A stretch of 64,000 bases of DNA from NCBI GenBank assembly GCA_004431415.1, contig QPMI01000469.1:124001-188000 (forward strand), in the 5' to 3' direction. The position numbers and the translations under genes were made by a program. This stretch comes from Cyanophora paradoxa (taxonomy: Eukaryota > Glaucocystophyceae > Cyanophorales > Cyanophoraceae). The stretch's first letter is position 1. Each line of letters opens with the position of its first letter. Below, piece after piece: positions 12,612 to 24,400 of this stretch. Below the pieces are notes generated by a model that saw nothing but the letters and a program-made list of their open reading frames with translations, made no database searches and was not told the origin of the DNA.

Positions 12612-15093
12612 TGCAAAACGCAAATTGGGCGAGGATGACAGTTCTGAAAAGCACATCATTGAACATGTTTTTGAGCAACTTCCGACGGAAATCGTTGTCA
12701 AGATTTTGTTCTTTCTTGCCCAAGATGCTGTGGATTTTTGGGGAACTTGTCGATTTCCTCTCTGGTCGCGAAAACTCTGTCAAGACTACCGAGCGGTGTC
12801 TGGCACCGTTACCTCACCAAACTTGTACCTTCAGGATGCGTTTCCTACATTGTTCGGGATCAAACCAAAGCGAGAGCAGTGCCAAGGACTAGTCAATTCT
12901 AGAAACGACAAGACATTCGACGATTCATTTCAAAACCTTCTCACAGTCTGGATCAATCGAGCTTGCAACTATGGCTTCCAAAGCCGACGACTAGACATAA
13001 TTGCTTCGATTGGGTCCTTTTACTTAAAGAAAGTCCGCACACGTTTCAATATCTTGACATCTTCTGATCTTCTGATCATATCTATCAGATTCCATTGCTT
13101 GTGAAACGGTTGGAGCTCACCGACTTGAAGATCGTTCACGGCGATTTCCTCATGATTAATTGGAATGGAATTTTCAGTTCGCCACCTACACCAACGACCA
13201 ACGAGACAGCTGTGCAATTTCGAAACAAGTACATTGCGTCTGTCATTGAAGCTGCCTCGTTGTCCTCATCCAACACACTTGTTAATCTGGTCATCAATAT
13301 CAGTGTTCATAAGGAATACACAAGTCCCCCACCTTCTCAGTCATACGTGCTCTACAAAGATGCGTCAACAACAACACCAACAATTGTTGCTCGTGATTTC
13401 AGAGTTCCTCCATGTGTGCTTCTTTCCAGAAAGTGAGTATACTTCCAATGCTAATACGGAGACGGCAGCAATGAGCCAATGGAACCAAATACTTCAATCG
13501 CTTCAAAAACTTCGACTTCTCCAGAAGCTTGATTTTGGGCGTTCAATTTATATGGACTGTGAACGTGTGCGGTCTCTTGCGAAATGCATCCCTGCAATCA
13601 AGTCATTTTCGATGTGGATTGGGAGTGTTCACACGCACTACGGATGTGAGCGTTTTAAGTATTGCGACTTGCTTTTGTATGAATAAATGGAAATGCAGAT
13701 TTGTATAAAACGGGCGACGGAAGGTTGCAATCGAACCTTTGCGAAGAGGATGCTTTTTCATACACCTCTCAACCGCTTGTGTGCGCCGTTGCATGCGCTA
13801 TCTCAGAGTCGTTTCGGAATTTGGAGGTACATTTGTGAACATTGTGACACATCACGTTGACCGTCGGACGTTGACACTTTCTCGCAAAAGGAGCTTGGGA
13901 TATTCGTGGACGATGCCCGATTCACAAGCATTGTGGACCTCGATAACGCACTTCAAATCATTCTCAGCATTGCAACTCTTAAACGGCTTCATACGGGTTC
14001 GCTTGGCATGTACCATCATTTTTATGGCATCATTATGATTTCTACTGCGCCGTTTTCAGTTTCAGACATGCTGTATCGCGTTTCGAACGATCTCCACTTG
14101 CGAAATGCCGATATCTCGTCACTGGAGCATCTTTCTGTGAAGTGTACCCGGATGCGCAACCTTTCTGCCGAACGAATTGCAAGATCGTCGCTGGAGTCGG
14201 TTGCTAGAATCGCATCCGTAAGCCACTACAAATCGCACGTTTTCCGTCGTTCTTATATTAAAAAGCAGAAGACTCCGAAAATGCGATCAGTCGAGTTGCA
14301 GGGCTTTCCTCTCTCTCTGGCCTCTCTTTTTGACATGCTCTTCGCAAGGCCGGCATTGGTTATAACCGACATTTCGGTTATATCAACATCATGCGCGTGC
14401 ACCTTTGCGCATATCAAGAAGTCACGCGATTATACATGCACTCATTCAGCATCTGAACATTGCGGAATCGAAACTTTCACTGCATTGTCATCGTCGATTT
14501 CAATCAAGAAAATTCAACAAATCTCGGTGAATATCAGAGGATGTGGGAAACGTATTCGTGCGAGACTGGACCAACTTTCGTCTGTCGTGCGCTACACAAG
14601 TGGACTCAGACGAATTTTATTAACAATCGAACATCGAGCTCCAGTCCTGGTAAATTCGAACGGTTATGGGCAATTCGAATCCGAGTTTCTCGTACAAGCC
14701 GACCGAAACATTTCATCTCATCTTCTTAACAACTTTGTCAGCAACAGGCTCTTCGCCTGGGGAATCACGGATTTCGTTCGGATCTCGTGGCTTCCGTCTT
14801 GGGAAGAATTTTTTGCACTCAGGCAACACTGCAGCAACATCCGATTCATGAATGTTTTTGTATGCTGCGATAGAGCGTCGGACTTTAGCAAGCGAGATTT
14901 TGTGGAACGCTTTTCGGCACTCGAAGATATAGCTCGCAGACCCGGAGTAGATTGCCATATTCATTTCATTAAACATGCAGTGCTACACATTCGTGATGTC
15001 ATTCTTAAGGAAACTCTTCCAAGCTGCAATGTACATTTCCAAGATGGCCCTGATGCAGTGTCTCTACAATCTGCTCCACAGCTGTACCTGTAG
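12612..15093 (+). CDS. F-box / leucine-rich protein
   Basis: Exons 12612-13032, 13089-13392, 13430-13645, 13699-13826 and 13891-15093 join through introns of 56, 37, 53 and 64 nt with correct phase at every junction, ending at a TAG. The first exon holds an F-box: QLPTEIVVKILFFLAQDA followed by a W-rich second half (FWGTCRFPLWSRKL). Most of the remaining 750 residues are irregular leucine-rich segments (LLVKRLELTDL, LQKLRLLQKLDFG, SLEHLSVKC), as in F-box/LRR substrate receptors of SCF ubiquitin ligases. By family knowledge the F-box would bind Skp1 and the repeats would select the substrate. The first exon begins after a CTGCAG acceptor, so the start codon lies upstream and was not identified. 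Confidence 0.8.
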
Positions 15094-15780
15094 AATGAAG
15101 TCTTTTTTGAATGAAGTGTTGCTTCAAACTGCTCCGGATCCAGATTGTAGATTTTAGGTCCAGAAGGATTGAGATGAATTGTACCGCAACAAAATCTGAT
15201 CTTGCAAATGAATCTGATGTACAATCTGAAAACCAAAAGCATGAAAAGTGTTTCTTCAGATCGAAAAGTATTCTATTTAATAAATATTTTATTTAATGAT
15301 GGGGGTACATATTACATTAGGTGAAGTCAGTCGATTCCCCGCGCGCGCGGGCAGTTGGACGACGCAGCTCGCGCAGCATGTTTGTTAGCCATGCAGGCTG
15401 AAGGTTCAGATTCTGCTCGCATTGTGTCCCGCGGTTGGCTGATGCCCGTCTTTAGGTGATGTTCATTCGGACGAGAGTGGCGGTCTGATAAGTGGGCGGG
15501 CTTCCTTTCCAGCGAAAGGATCAACACAGAGAGCAAGTGAGCGGGCATCAAGCCGCCGCATGGCGGGTTTCGCGTTTTCCAGCATCCGTGCGTTTGAGCG
15601 TTCCGTAGGTACTGGTGATGCATCTGTCTCGGATCCTGGAACGCCGAGGAATGGTGAGCGTATACGTATATCGGCCACGCTGGGAATGGGGCGCGTTCCC
15701 TTGATGCTGACCGCTCCCGCTTCTACCGCCCTTCGTAGCTCGCCCCGACATCGTTGATGCTGACGTCGAAGGCGCACGTG
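15094..15780. other. Intergenic stretch without a supportable gene
   Basis: The 3' part of the F-box gene is followed by AT-rich sequence to about 15300, then GC-richer sequence with ORFs on both strands that shadow one another. No domain or phase-consistent exon chain was found. The last 60 bp resemble the leader of the partial copy near 12.07 kb. Confidence 0.4.
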
Positions 15781-15938
15781 TTGATGCTTCGACATGCACT
15801 GAACTTCAGTCGAAGCTTCCTGCTAGTTGTGGTGCGCGGTGCAGCACCATCTGTTTTGATTCGGCTTCGACCGCTTCCGCAGCGTCAATAGTTGCGACAC
15901 CAGAGCAAGAGGAGGAGGCTGTCGAGCGGCGGAAACGA

Positions 15939-17556
15939 ATGAGCGAATCCATCCTCGCGCGGCGTCAGAAACTTAAAGAGCTTGCTGTTGCAACTCCTCA
16001 AAGGCAAAGGCCCCTCTTTCCGGCACAATCTCCGAAAAAGGCATCCAAAAGGCCGCTCGAAACGTGCGTGCGTTTTGTTTCTGTCCACGCGTTTTTTGTC
16101 TTATGTTGTCTTCAGTCCTGGCTTCCACCAGGCGTCCAGGTGCGGCAAAGGACAATGTTCAGACCCATTAAGACGGTCTTACATAATTTGTTAGCACGGC
16201 GGGTGCTCCGTATGCTGCTGGCCCAAGCTCGGCGGACAAGAAAGTCATTCGCGAGAGCCCCACCGTGAACAAGCCCCATCGCTGGAAACGTGCATGCAAT
16301 TCCCTCTCTTGATTGCTCTCATGTCTTATGTTGTCTTCAGTCCTGGCTTCCACCAGGCGTCCAGGTGCGGCAAAGGACAATGTTCAGACCCATTAAGACG
16401 GTCTTACATAATTTGTTAGCACGGCGGGTGCTCCGTATGCTGCTGGCCCAAGCTCGGCGGACAAGAAAGTCATTCGCGAGAGCCCCACCGTGAACAAGCC
16501 CCCATCGCTGGAAACGTGCATGCAATTCCCTCTCTTGATTGCTCTCATGTCTTACGTTTTCGTCAGTCCTGGCGTCGATCAGCCGTCCTCGTGCGGCTTG
16601 AAACCGTTTCTGAACCGTTCTCATAACCTCTCATGTCTTGCTGTAGATCGGAGGAAGCTGCAGTTAAGTCGTTTGATACCGTAACCGGCCCGCGAGAACA
16701 AGTTCCGTTTGGAACCACATATACAAAGAGCTTCACGGACGAGTACCCAACGGAATCAGTCCCTTCAGGTAGTGATCGCTGGTATAGGGTGCGAGCATGA
16801 TTTGTTTACTGGTATAGGGTGCACCACTGACTCCATTTTGGATTTCAGGACTGCCATTTGGACTTCGCGGCAGCGCATCGGCTGAAGAAATTGATAATAC
16901 ATGATGAAGTCGTTCTTTTCCTAGGTCTCAGTATGATCGAAGCGAAAGAAGTGTTCAACAATCTCGCAACCCGCGAACCAATGAAGAACCGCCAAATCAT
17001 GAACAACCGCGATCGACCCTGGAAGCTTTGTTTTTTGCCGATTGCTCAGGGTGACAATGTCGTGCATGGTGCCACGGGGCAACACTGGAGTCTTCTCGTC
17101 TTCGACAGGGTCAAGAAGCAGATTCGCTGGTTCGACTCGCTTCAATACACGGTGGATTCTGCATTGCGATCGTCTCTTTCAGCGGCTTTCAATGAATTTT
17201 CGATCGTGGACGAAACATCTGAGGGTTGTCTTCAACGCGATTCGTACCAGTGTGGACCCTGGATCGTGTTTTTCATTGACTGTGTCGCTCGCGAAATCGA
17301 CCCAGGGGATATCTCTCACTGGAAAGAAAGCGAGGACTTTAAAAACAACGTGAAGTTCTTGAAGGGAACGTCAGGCACGAACAAGAACTTCATGGACATG
17401 AAGCGGCAGGAATATCAGAAGGTGTTTGTTGATGAATGTCCTGGCGAGGTTCCGTCGGGTCCGTCTTTGTTTGATACGTTTTGTTTTGTCGCTATGTATA
17501 GTGATTCCGTACTCAACAGGTGCTTCCGTTGCGGATTTCTTCGAGATTACATGTGA
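15939..17556 (+). CDS. Ulp1-type (C48) cysteine protease, copy A
   Basis: An N-terminal charged helix (from MSESILARR) is followed by small exons: 16116-16139, 16195-16289, 16341-16364, 16420-16515, 16567-16590, 16647-16788 and the main exon 16849-17556. Introns are 51-60 nt. The last part encodes a papain-like Ulp1 domain with catalytic His (GQHWSLLVFD), Asp (IRWFDSLQ), and oxyanion Gln plus Cys in Q-x5-C spacing (LQRDSYQCGPW). By family knowledge this would cleave a ubiquitin-like protein such as SUMO or NEDD8. The exon pair of 24 and 96 nt occurs twice; the first 96-nt exon is 95 nt because one C is missing from a C-run, which would break the frame unless it is a sequence error. The start is uncertain: an untranslated or short leader exon at 15784 probably precedes. 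Confidence 0.75.
16116..16566 (+). repeat. Tandem duplication of two exons with their introns
   Basis: Two adjacent units of 225 and 226 bp (16116-16340 and 16341-16566) are nearly identical. Each holds a 24-nt exon, a 55-nt GTGCGG...TTAG intron, a 95/96-nt exon and a 51-nt GTGCATG...CAG intron. A diverged 24-nt exon follows at 16567. All exon ends are phase 2 when the second unit is used as reference, so duplication keeps the frame. Confidence 0.85.
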
Positions 17557-17943
17557 AACACCTGTCCCGTGCAGGCGAGGCGTGGCCGCTCCATGTTCTT
17601 CTTTGCTTCACTGAATTGAATATAGCGCAGAGTGTACGACAGCGACGAAGACTCCTAGCTCGACAGCGTCCGGAAAGAGCCAGTAGGACCTGTTTTCTTG
17701 AATTTTCGAGAAAGAGAGAGAGATTTCCCTAAAGAGATATGCTTCGCCTGACCTTTGTTTTTTCTCCCAAGATCGAGGGTGGAAAACAAACAAAGCAGCG
17801 ATGGGGCGGGAGTTAGGTGGCGGGCTTGGTTTTTCAGAAAGCGCCGACTTTTATCGTACGTTGATTGGGAATTGTTTTGGAGCATATATCTCACCTTACT
17901 TGTAAAGTGGTGCAGCGAAGAAAAAGAGCGTGTCAAGGCTTCG

Positions 17944-18923
17944 ATGATCGGTCCAATTAATGACATTATTGTTGAGTCCACGTTCCCCGTTTTGGGATTT
18001 TTGATAGTCTCTCGCGAGCATCTTCGGAAACTTCGCGGAACTGAATGGCTGGACGATGAGATTGTCAACTTTTACATGGGCCTGCTTGCTCGTCGGAACG
18101 CTCTTGCCCACCCACCGCTTCCTTTGAAAGTAAGATTCAAGTGATTCATTCTTTTCGTCTGGGCGATGCCGATCGATCTCTTCTTTTTTGCACCAGTGTC
18201 ATATATGGCATTCGTTCTTCTACACGCGATTAACAGTGCCTACGTATGATTTCAATAGGGTGAAGGATTGGACGGTGGATAAGGTGTTCATTCTCAAAAT
18301 CTTGAGTTTTAATCGAATTCGAAATCACGCGTGCAGGTGGACATCTTCTCAATGGACCGCGTTATCTGCCCAATAAACCTTAACAGCACACACTGGACAT
18401 TGGCCGTCATTGACTTCAACGAAAAGCAGGTGTCCTGTACTTTCTTACTTTTTTTGTTTAATTTCAATCTTTCGTGTTTTCAGATTCTATACTATGATGG
18501 ATATTACGGAAGTGGGGCAGTCCAATGTGCAGTGTGCAGTACAGTTCTTTCGCTCCAAGAAAACATTGATTTGTATTCCAGAACTTAAGGCGCTGGCTAC
18601 AAGATGAGCACAACCACAAGAAAAATGCCCCTCTGGATCTCTCGAATTGGCGTGTTGTGGCACCTTCATTGAACAGGGTCCCACTACAGGTATTTGCCTC
18701 GAAATCCGAGCTTATCAATAATATTCACTATTTTTTACAGACCGACGGGAACAGCTGCGGAGTGTTCATGTGCTTATTTGCTGATTATGTCTCAACCGGT
18801 GATGAATGCTTCATTGTCGGCGACGGACTGGACGCTTTCAGCCAGAAAGACATGAGATACTTCCGGGAGCGTATAGCGCTAGAAATTATACGGGGGCAGG
18901 CCTTCTCGGAGCGAGCCCTGTAG
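17944..18923 (+). CDS. SENP/Ulp1 SUMO-protease-like protein
   Basis: Six exons (17944-18129, 18197-18283, 18337-18429, 18484-18531, 18582-18689, 18741-18923) are joined by five introns of 50-67 nt, every one in phase 0, giving 234 residues. The order of motifs is that of SENP proteases: TEWLDDEIVNFYM, then FFYTRL, the substrate-facing VKDW...DIF..D.V..PIN block, catalytic His in STHWTLAVID, Asp in YYDGYYG, helix WLQDEHNHKK, and Q-x5-C (QTDGNSCGVF). All catalytic residues are present. The family removes SUMO from substrates or matures its precursor. The upstream reading frame is open to 17755, so a longer N terminus is possible. The gene lies 390 bp behind the other protease and belongs to a different subfamily. 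Confidence 0.85.
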
Positions 18924-18966
18924 ACTTGTGTTCTGAATGTGAAACTCTGAATCTGAATGCATGTGC

Positions 18967-20757
18967 AGAGCTTGTGCGCGCAGCGCGGGCGGGGGGCGCG
19001 GGCGGGGCTGCACGGACTCGCTCGGCGTCGGCGGACGGCGTCGGCGGCGTCGCGGCGTCGTCCCCTCGCGTTCAGGGCGCCCGCCGGCGGCGCCGCGCGG
19101 CCTCCTGCGGCGGGGCGCCGGCGCGCAGCGCGGGCGGGGGCGCGGGCGGGGCTGCACGGACTCGCTCGGCGTCGGCGGACGGCGTCGGCGGCGTCGCGGC
19201 GTCGTCCCCTCGCGTTCAGGGCGCCCGCCGGCGGCGCCGCGCGGCCTCCTGCGGCGGGGCGCCGGCGCGCAGCGCGGGCGGGGGGCGCGGGCGGGGCTGC
19301 ACGGACTCGCTCGGCGTCGGCGGACGGCGTCGGCGGCGTCGCGGCGTCGTCCCCTCGCGTTCAGGGCGCCCGCCGGCGGCGCCGCGCGGCCTCCTGCGGC
19401 GGGGCGCCGGCGCGCAGCGCGGGCGGGGGGCGCGGGCGGGGCTGCACGGACTCGCTCGGCGTCGGCGGACGGCGTCGGCGGCGTCGCGGCGTCGTCCCCT
19501 CGCGTTCAGGGCGCCCGCCGGCGGCGCCGCGCGGCCTCCTGCGGCGGGGCGCCGGCGCGCAGCGCGGGCGGGGGCGCGGGCGGGGCTGCACGGACTCGCT
19601 CGGCGTCGGCGGACGGCGTCGGCGGCGTCGCGGCGTCGTCCCCTCGCGTTCAGGGCGCCCGCCGGCGGCGCCGCGCGGCCTCCTGCGGCGGGGCGCCGGC
19701 GCGCAGCGCGGGCGGGGGCGCGGGCGGGGCTGCACGGACTCGCTCGGCGTCGGCGGACGGCGTCGGCGGCGTCGCGGCGTCGTCCCCTCGCGTTCAGGGC
19801 GCCCGCCGGCGGCGCCGCGCGGCCTCCTGCGGCGGGGCGCCGGCGCGCAGCGCGGGCGGGGGGCGCGGGCGGGGCTGCACGGACTCGCTCGGCGTCGGCG
19901 GACGGCGTCGGCGGCGTCGCGGCGTCGTCCCCTCGCGTTCAGGGCGCCCGCCGGCGGCGCCGCGCGGCCTCCTGCGGCGGGGCGCCGGCGCGCAGCGCGG
20001 GCGGGGGCGCGGGCGGGGCTGCACGGACTCGCTCGGCGTCGGCGGACGGCGTCGGCGGCGTCGCGGCGTCGTCCCCTCGCGTTCAGGGCGCCCGCCGGCG
20101 GCGCCGCGCGGCCTCCTGCGGCGGGGCGCCGGCGCGCAGCGCGGGCGGGGGGCGCGGGCGGGGCTGCACGGACTCGCTCGGCGTCGGCGGACGGCGTCGG
20201 CGGCGTCGCGGCGTCGTCCCCTCGCGTTCAGGGCGCCCGCCGGCGGCGCCGCGCGGCCTCCTGCGGCGGGGCGCCGGCGCGCAGCGCGGGCGGGGGCGCG
20301 GGCGGGGCTGCACGGACTCGCTCGGCGTCGGCGGACGGCGTCGGCGGCGTCGCGGCGTCGTCCCCTCGCGTTCAGGGCGCCCGCCGGCGGCGCCGCGCGG
20401 CCTCCTGCGGCGGGGCGCCGGCGCGCAGCGCGGGCGGGGGGCGCGGGCGGGGCTGCACGGACTCGCTCGGCGTCGGCGGACGGCGTCGGCGGCGTCGCGG
20501 CGTCGTCCCCTCGCGTTCAGGGCGCCCGCCGGCGGCGCCGCGCGGCCTCCTGCGGCGGGCGCCGGCGCGCAGCGCGGGCGGGGGGCGCGGGCGGGCTGCA
20601 CGGACTCGCTCGGCGTCGGCGGACGGCGTCGGCGGCGTCGCGGCGTCGTCCCCTCGCGTTCAGGGCGCCCGCCGGCGGCGCCGCGCGGCCTCCTGCGGCG
20701 GGGCGCCGGCGCGCAGCGCGGGCGGGGGCGCGGGCGGGGCTGCACGGACTCGCTCAC
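18967..20757. repeat. GC-rich satellite, about 12.5 units of 144/145 bp
   Basis: CTGCACGGACTCGCTCGG recurs at 19008, 19152, 19297, 19442, 19586, 19730, 19875, 20019, 20164, 20308, 20453, 20596 and 20740. Units are virtually identical and differ mainly in a run of 5 versus 6 G. Base composition is extremely GC-rich. Each unit contains four closely spaced G-runs (GGG-C-G5/6-CGC-GGG-C-GGGG), a canonical G-quadruplex motif. The lack of A/T-rich stop codons leaves all three plus frames open for 600-700 codons; since units of 144 and 145 bp alternate, no single frame repeats consistently, so these ORFs are not proteins. Confidence 0.95.
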
Positions 20758-21440
20758 TCGCTCGGCGGCGGGGCGCGCGGCGCGCGGGCGCGGGGCGCGG
20801 GCGGGGCCCCTAACGTTCAGGGCGCCCGACGGGCGTCCCCGGCGTCGTCCCCTCGGTCTCGCGTCCTGTTCTGGATGTGGATGTTGTGGATACTGCTCCA
20901 CGGATGTTGTGGATGACCGCGCGCCTCCGGCCCGCTTCCCGACGTGACCCCGGCGAAAAGGTTACTCCATGTGTACCCCAGGGCCAGTAGAAAAAAACTG
21001 CGGAAAGAAGAAGAGTACGCTTCCAGGCCGTTCGTAGAGTGTAAAGTGACGTTATTTGAAGAATCCTCAGGACAAACGTTGATTCCGGCGTGCGGAGGGC
21101 TTCCACTCTCGGGTTCGCATGCCATCGCTCGTATTCGCATCCGCTCGCACCGCGCGTCTTTCGTGAGCTCACAGCGGCCACCTTAACATAAGTAGGACTG
21201 GACGAGGTGTTACGGTGGCCGCTTGTCGAAGTAGATTCCACTTTCTGGTTCGCTTCTCGTGGAATCCACTCTCCGGTTCGCTATCCCTCTGTTCGACGAA
21301 TGTTCTCGCGTGATGTGCTCCCGACATTCGCCCGCTCGAACAGAAGTCGTTCTACGAGAGCTGTTCCGGTGGGTGCTGGCGCCGTTCCACGATCGTGAGT
21401 CTCACTTAACAGCGCCCGCCAAACAGACGCCGGAATCTTC
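20758..21440. other. Transition and probable promoter region of the RING gene
   Basis: After the satellite a short GC-rich tail falls back to average composition. Only overlapping short ORFs are present and none could be linked into exons. The region ends at the start codon of the next gene, so it probably holds its promoter and 5' leader, but no motif could be singled out. Confidence 0.35.
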
Positions 21441-21441
21441 A

Positions 21442-24400
21442 ATGGCCCCCAAGCGCGCCAGGAGGGCGGGGACCACTGGGCAAGAAGAAGGATCCGGAGC
21501 CGCTAGCGCTGCAGCCGCTCCGGTTTCAGCCGCTCCGGCTACTCCGACAGGTATTTGAGTTTTGGCTTCCAGCTTTACAGTTCTCATCCATAACCAACAC
21601 CCGCAGCCCCTGATACGCGTGCAGAGGCAGCCCCTGATGCAGCCCCAACAGCCGTTCCTCCATCAGGTATTTGGGTGAACGCCTAGGGTGCCAGATTAAC
21701 AACCGTTCTCATCCGTAATCAGCACCCGGTGCAGCGCCGGTAGTCCCTGCAGCCGTTCCTTCACCAGGTATTTGAGTTTTGGCTTAGATCTGCCAGTTTT
21801 GGCCAGATCTGCCAGAGCCCCGATGCAGCCCCGGCAGTCCCTGCAGCCGTTCCTTCACCAGCTTCTCCTGCGTTACCAGCAACCGATGCAGCCCCGGCAG
21901 TCCCTGCAGCCGTTCCTTCACCAGGTATTTGAATTTTGGCTTTCGGCTTCGACTCTTAATCACCGAGTGGCAGAACAAGAGAACCCTCTCCTGCTGAATC
22001 CTCTAAGGGCGTCGGAACCTGAAGAATTGGGTGTTGATTCTAATCGTGCTGCCGGTAAAGGAATTCCAGCTATGGAGCATTCATGAACCCTTCATGAATT
22101 CATGGAGAATTCCGAGCAGATAATGCCCTCAAGCAGGAGCATGAGTTTCTCAATGGGATTGGAACTATTCCGGAACAAGAGTGGAGTCCTGCCTTCAAGC
22201 AACTCTCCGAACTTGCGGTCTGTCTGTTTGCAGATTGCTGTCTTTTAATCAGTTAACTGATATTAATGTTTTCCAGAACCTTTATTGGTCGATGCAAGCC
22301 CTGTATAATGATCTTTGTACGGGAGTCGAGAAAGCCCCCAATCTCACCGATTTTATCTTCCTCTTCCAGCAGTTCGAGAGCCCCCGCGCGGTCCACCTGG
22401 TCATCGACGGGAAGGCCTTCGATGCCCTTGAAAAATTTCTTGATGATGTTGATATCGTGGACGAGCCTGTCAAAAAAACACGCGATCAACTTCGAAACAA
22501 GATCCCGCTCCTGAGAAGATTGTCTGATGAATGCACGGTATCTTTGCTCGATGAACTCGCTCTTCATCGTTCGCTTCTCAATTGCACCTTGCTCAGATGC
22601 TGCCCGTGTCGCAATGGTTGTGTGTTAACTTGATGGCCGAACAAACGGAATCATCTCAAAGCATGGTCTCCCTACCCTCTGGTATAGCATTCGTCAAACA
22701 TCTGTTTGTCAAGCGTGATACAATCTGGACTCTACCTATCAGTCCAGCGCTTTTGAGAATGAGTCTGACAGAGTTCCGCGAAAAGCACGGTTCCGTTTCG
22801 AAAGCCATTGAGCTCTCTTTGATGGACTACGAAGAGTTGTGGGACGCAAAAATGAAGCTCTCAAAGCTCAGCGGTATGGTTTGTGTTTTTTGCACCGAAT
22901 GTTTACGTTAATGATTATTCCGAACGCAGGTGAGCTCGACGTCCCCCTTTCACCTGAGGAATGCAAGGAAGTTGATGGCTTCAATAACGTCGCGGCGGTC
23001 AAAGAGGCAGTTGTGAGTTTTGCATCGCATTGCATTGCATCCCACTTTTGTTTAATCATGATCAGCTGGCGATGCGCCTTTTTCAAAGTGCGGCTGTCCA
23101 GAACTCCCGACCGTCCGAGTGGAAGGATGTTTACGACAAATGTAACCCGCTTTCGGAGGCTCTGAACTCAGCAATTGTCTACAACATCATGAGGGCTGTC
23201 GACCTTGCTAGACTTCCAGGGCTTGAACGAACCGCTTCAAGGTTCCCTGAGGTCTTGAAAACCGTCAAGGTGAGGTGTTGAAAACCGCTGCTCTTTTTAT
23301 CTTGGGCTTCTGTCATCCATCGCATCTCACAGTTAACTTGTTTGCAGGAAACTCCTGTGTCGCAGCGAATTCCAATGTGGTTCTTCGCGTTTCTGTCTTC
23401 GGAGGTTTCGATTAAAGATCGCCACGGCTTAATTGCATGGGACTTTGAAGCTGTCGAAGAGTTGGATTCAGCTCTTGCACGCAAGGGCCAAGGAACAGAC
23501 ATCTTTCAACTCTGCGTCGATTTGCAAGAGTCTGAGACTTCTATGTGTTTCCCAAAATTTCGGCGGAAGATTGAGTTCTTGCGGAGTATGCAGAAAGATG
23601 TAAGCCGGTCGTCGAACCTATCAATTCTCTACTCCTTCAGCTTATTTCGCTTTCCCCAGCAGGACTTCGATGTCTTTCGCGATCAAGACTTCTTGTCAGC
23701 CCCAGCGAGAGACAAATGTAAGAAGAAGTGCACTGCATTTACTCAATTCTCAATATCCGCGCAGGTATGAATTTCCTGCAGTCACTTCATGACGAATTGG
23801 GCGAAAAAACACGAAAGTCTTTTCTTCTCCCTCCAAAACGGAAGTCTCCTGTTCTTCGTCTTCTTGAAGAGCCACGAAAGTCTCACCGGGACAACCTCAT
23901 GTTGTCTCTGAACCGTTTTGACGTGCGCTTTATGAACCTTTTTACTGAAACTTCTATTATTTATGCGCCACCAGAGTCTTCTCGCTCTTGCGTACATGTG
24001 TCTTAAAGAGGGCAATCCAGCATTTTTCGACAAGTTAATCGAAGATTCACTCGAATATGCATTGTTGAACAGCAATCAGGCCGCGGTGTCGTTGCCCGAA
24101 TCTTTGGAATTTCTGGAATCATTCCAGTATGCTCTGGTTGGCGAGCAACGGGCGATGTTCCTCCAGCACTTCGGAAATCTCGTGCAAGAATTCGATTCTT
24201 TTTTGGATCCTATCTTGGAACCACTACGAAAGGCTCGAGACGATCTTTTGGATTGTTACAACACGAACGTCAAGTCTGCCTTCCAGATGGTCGGAATCTC
24301 CCTGGTTCGGGAACAATTCGACAGTGATGACTTCGAAACAGTCGACACGAAGATCTCTTCAAGAGTCTCACAATCCCCGCCCCCTGGGATCAAACCTAAG

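Noticed and set aside
11900-12616. 238-codon minus-strand ORF
   Set aside because: Antisense to the Ulp1-like 5' copy and to the F-box gene region; composition typical of a shadow frame.
18806-20947. Three plus-strand ORFs of 600-700 codons and long minus-strand ORFs
   Set aside because: They follow from a GC-rich satellite with few stop codons. Units of 144 and 145 bp alternate, so the same DNA is read in shifting frames, which a real repeat protein would not tolerate.
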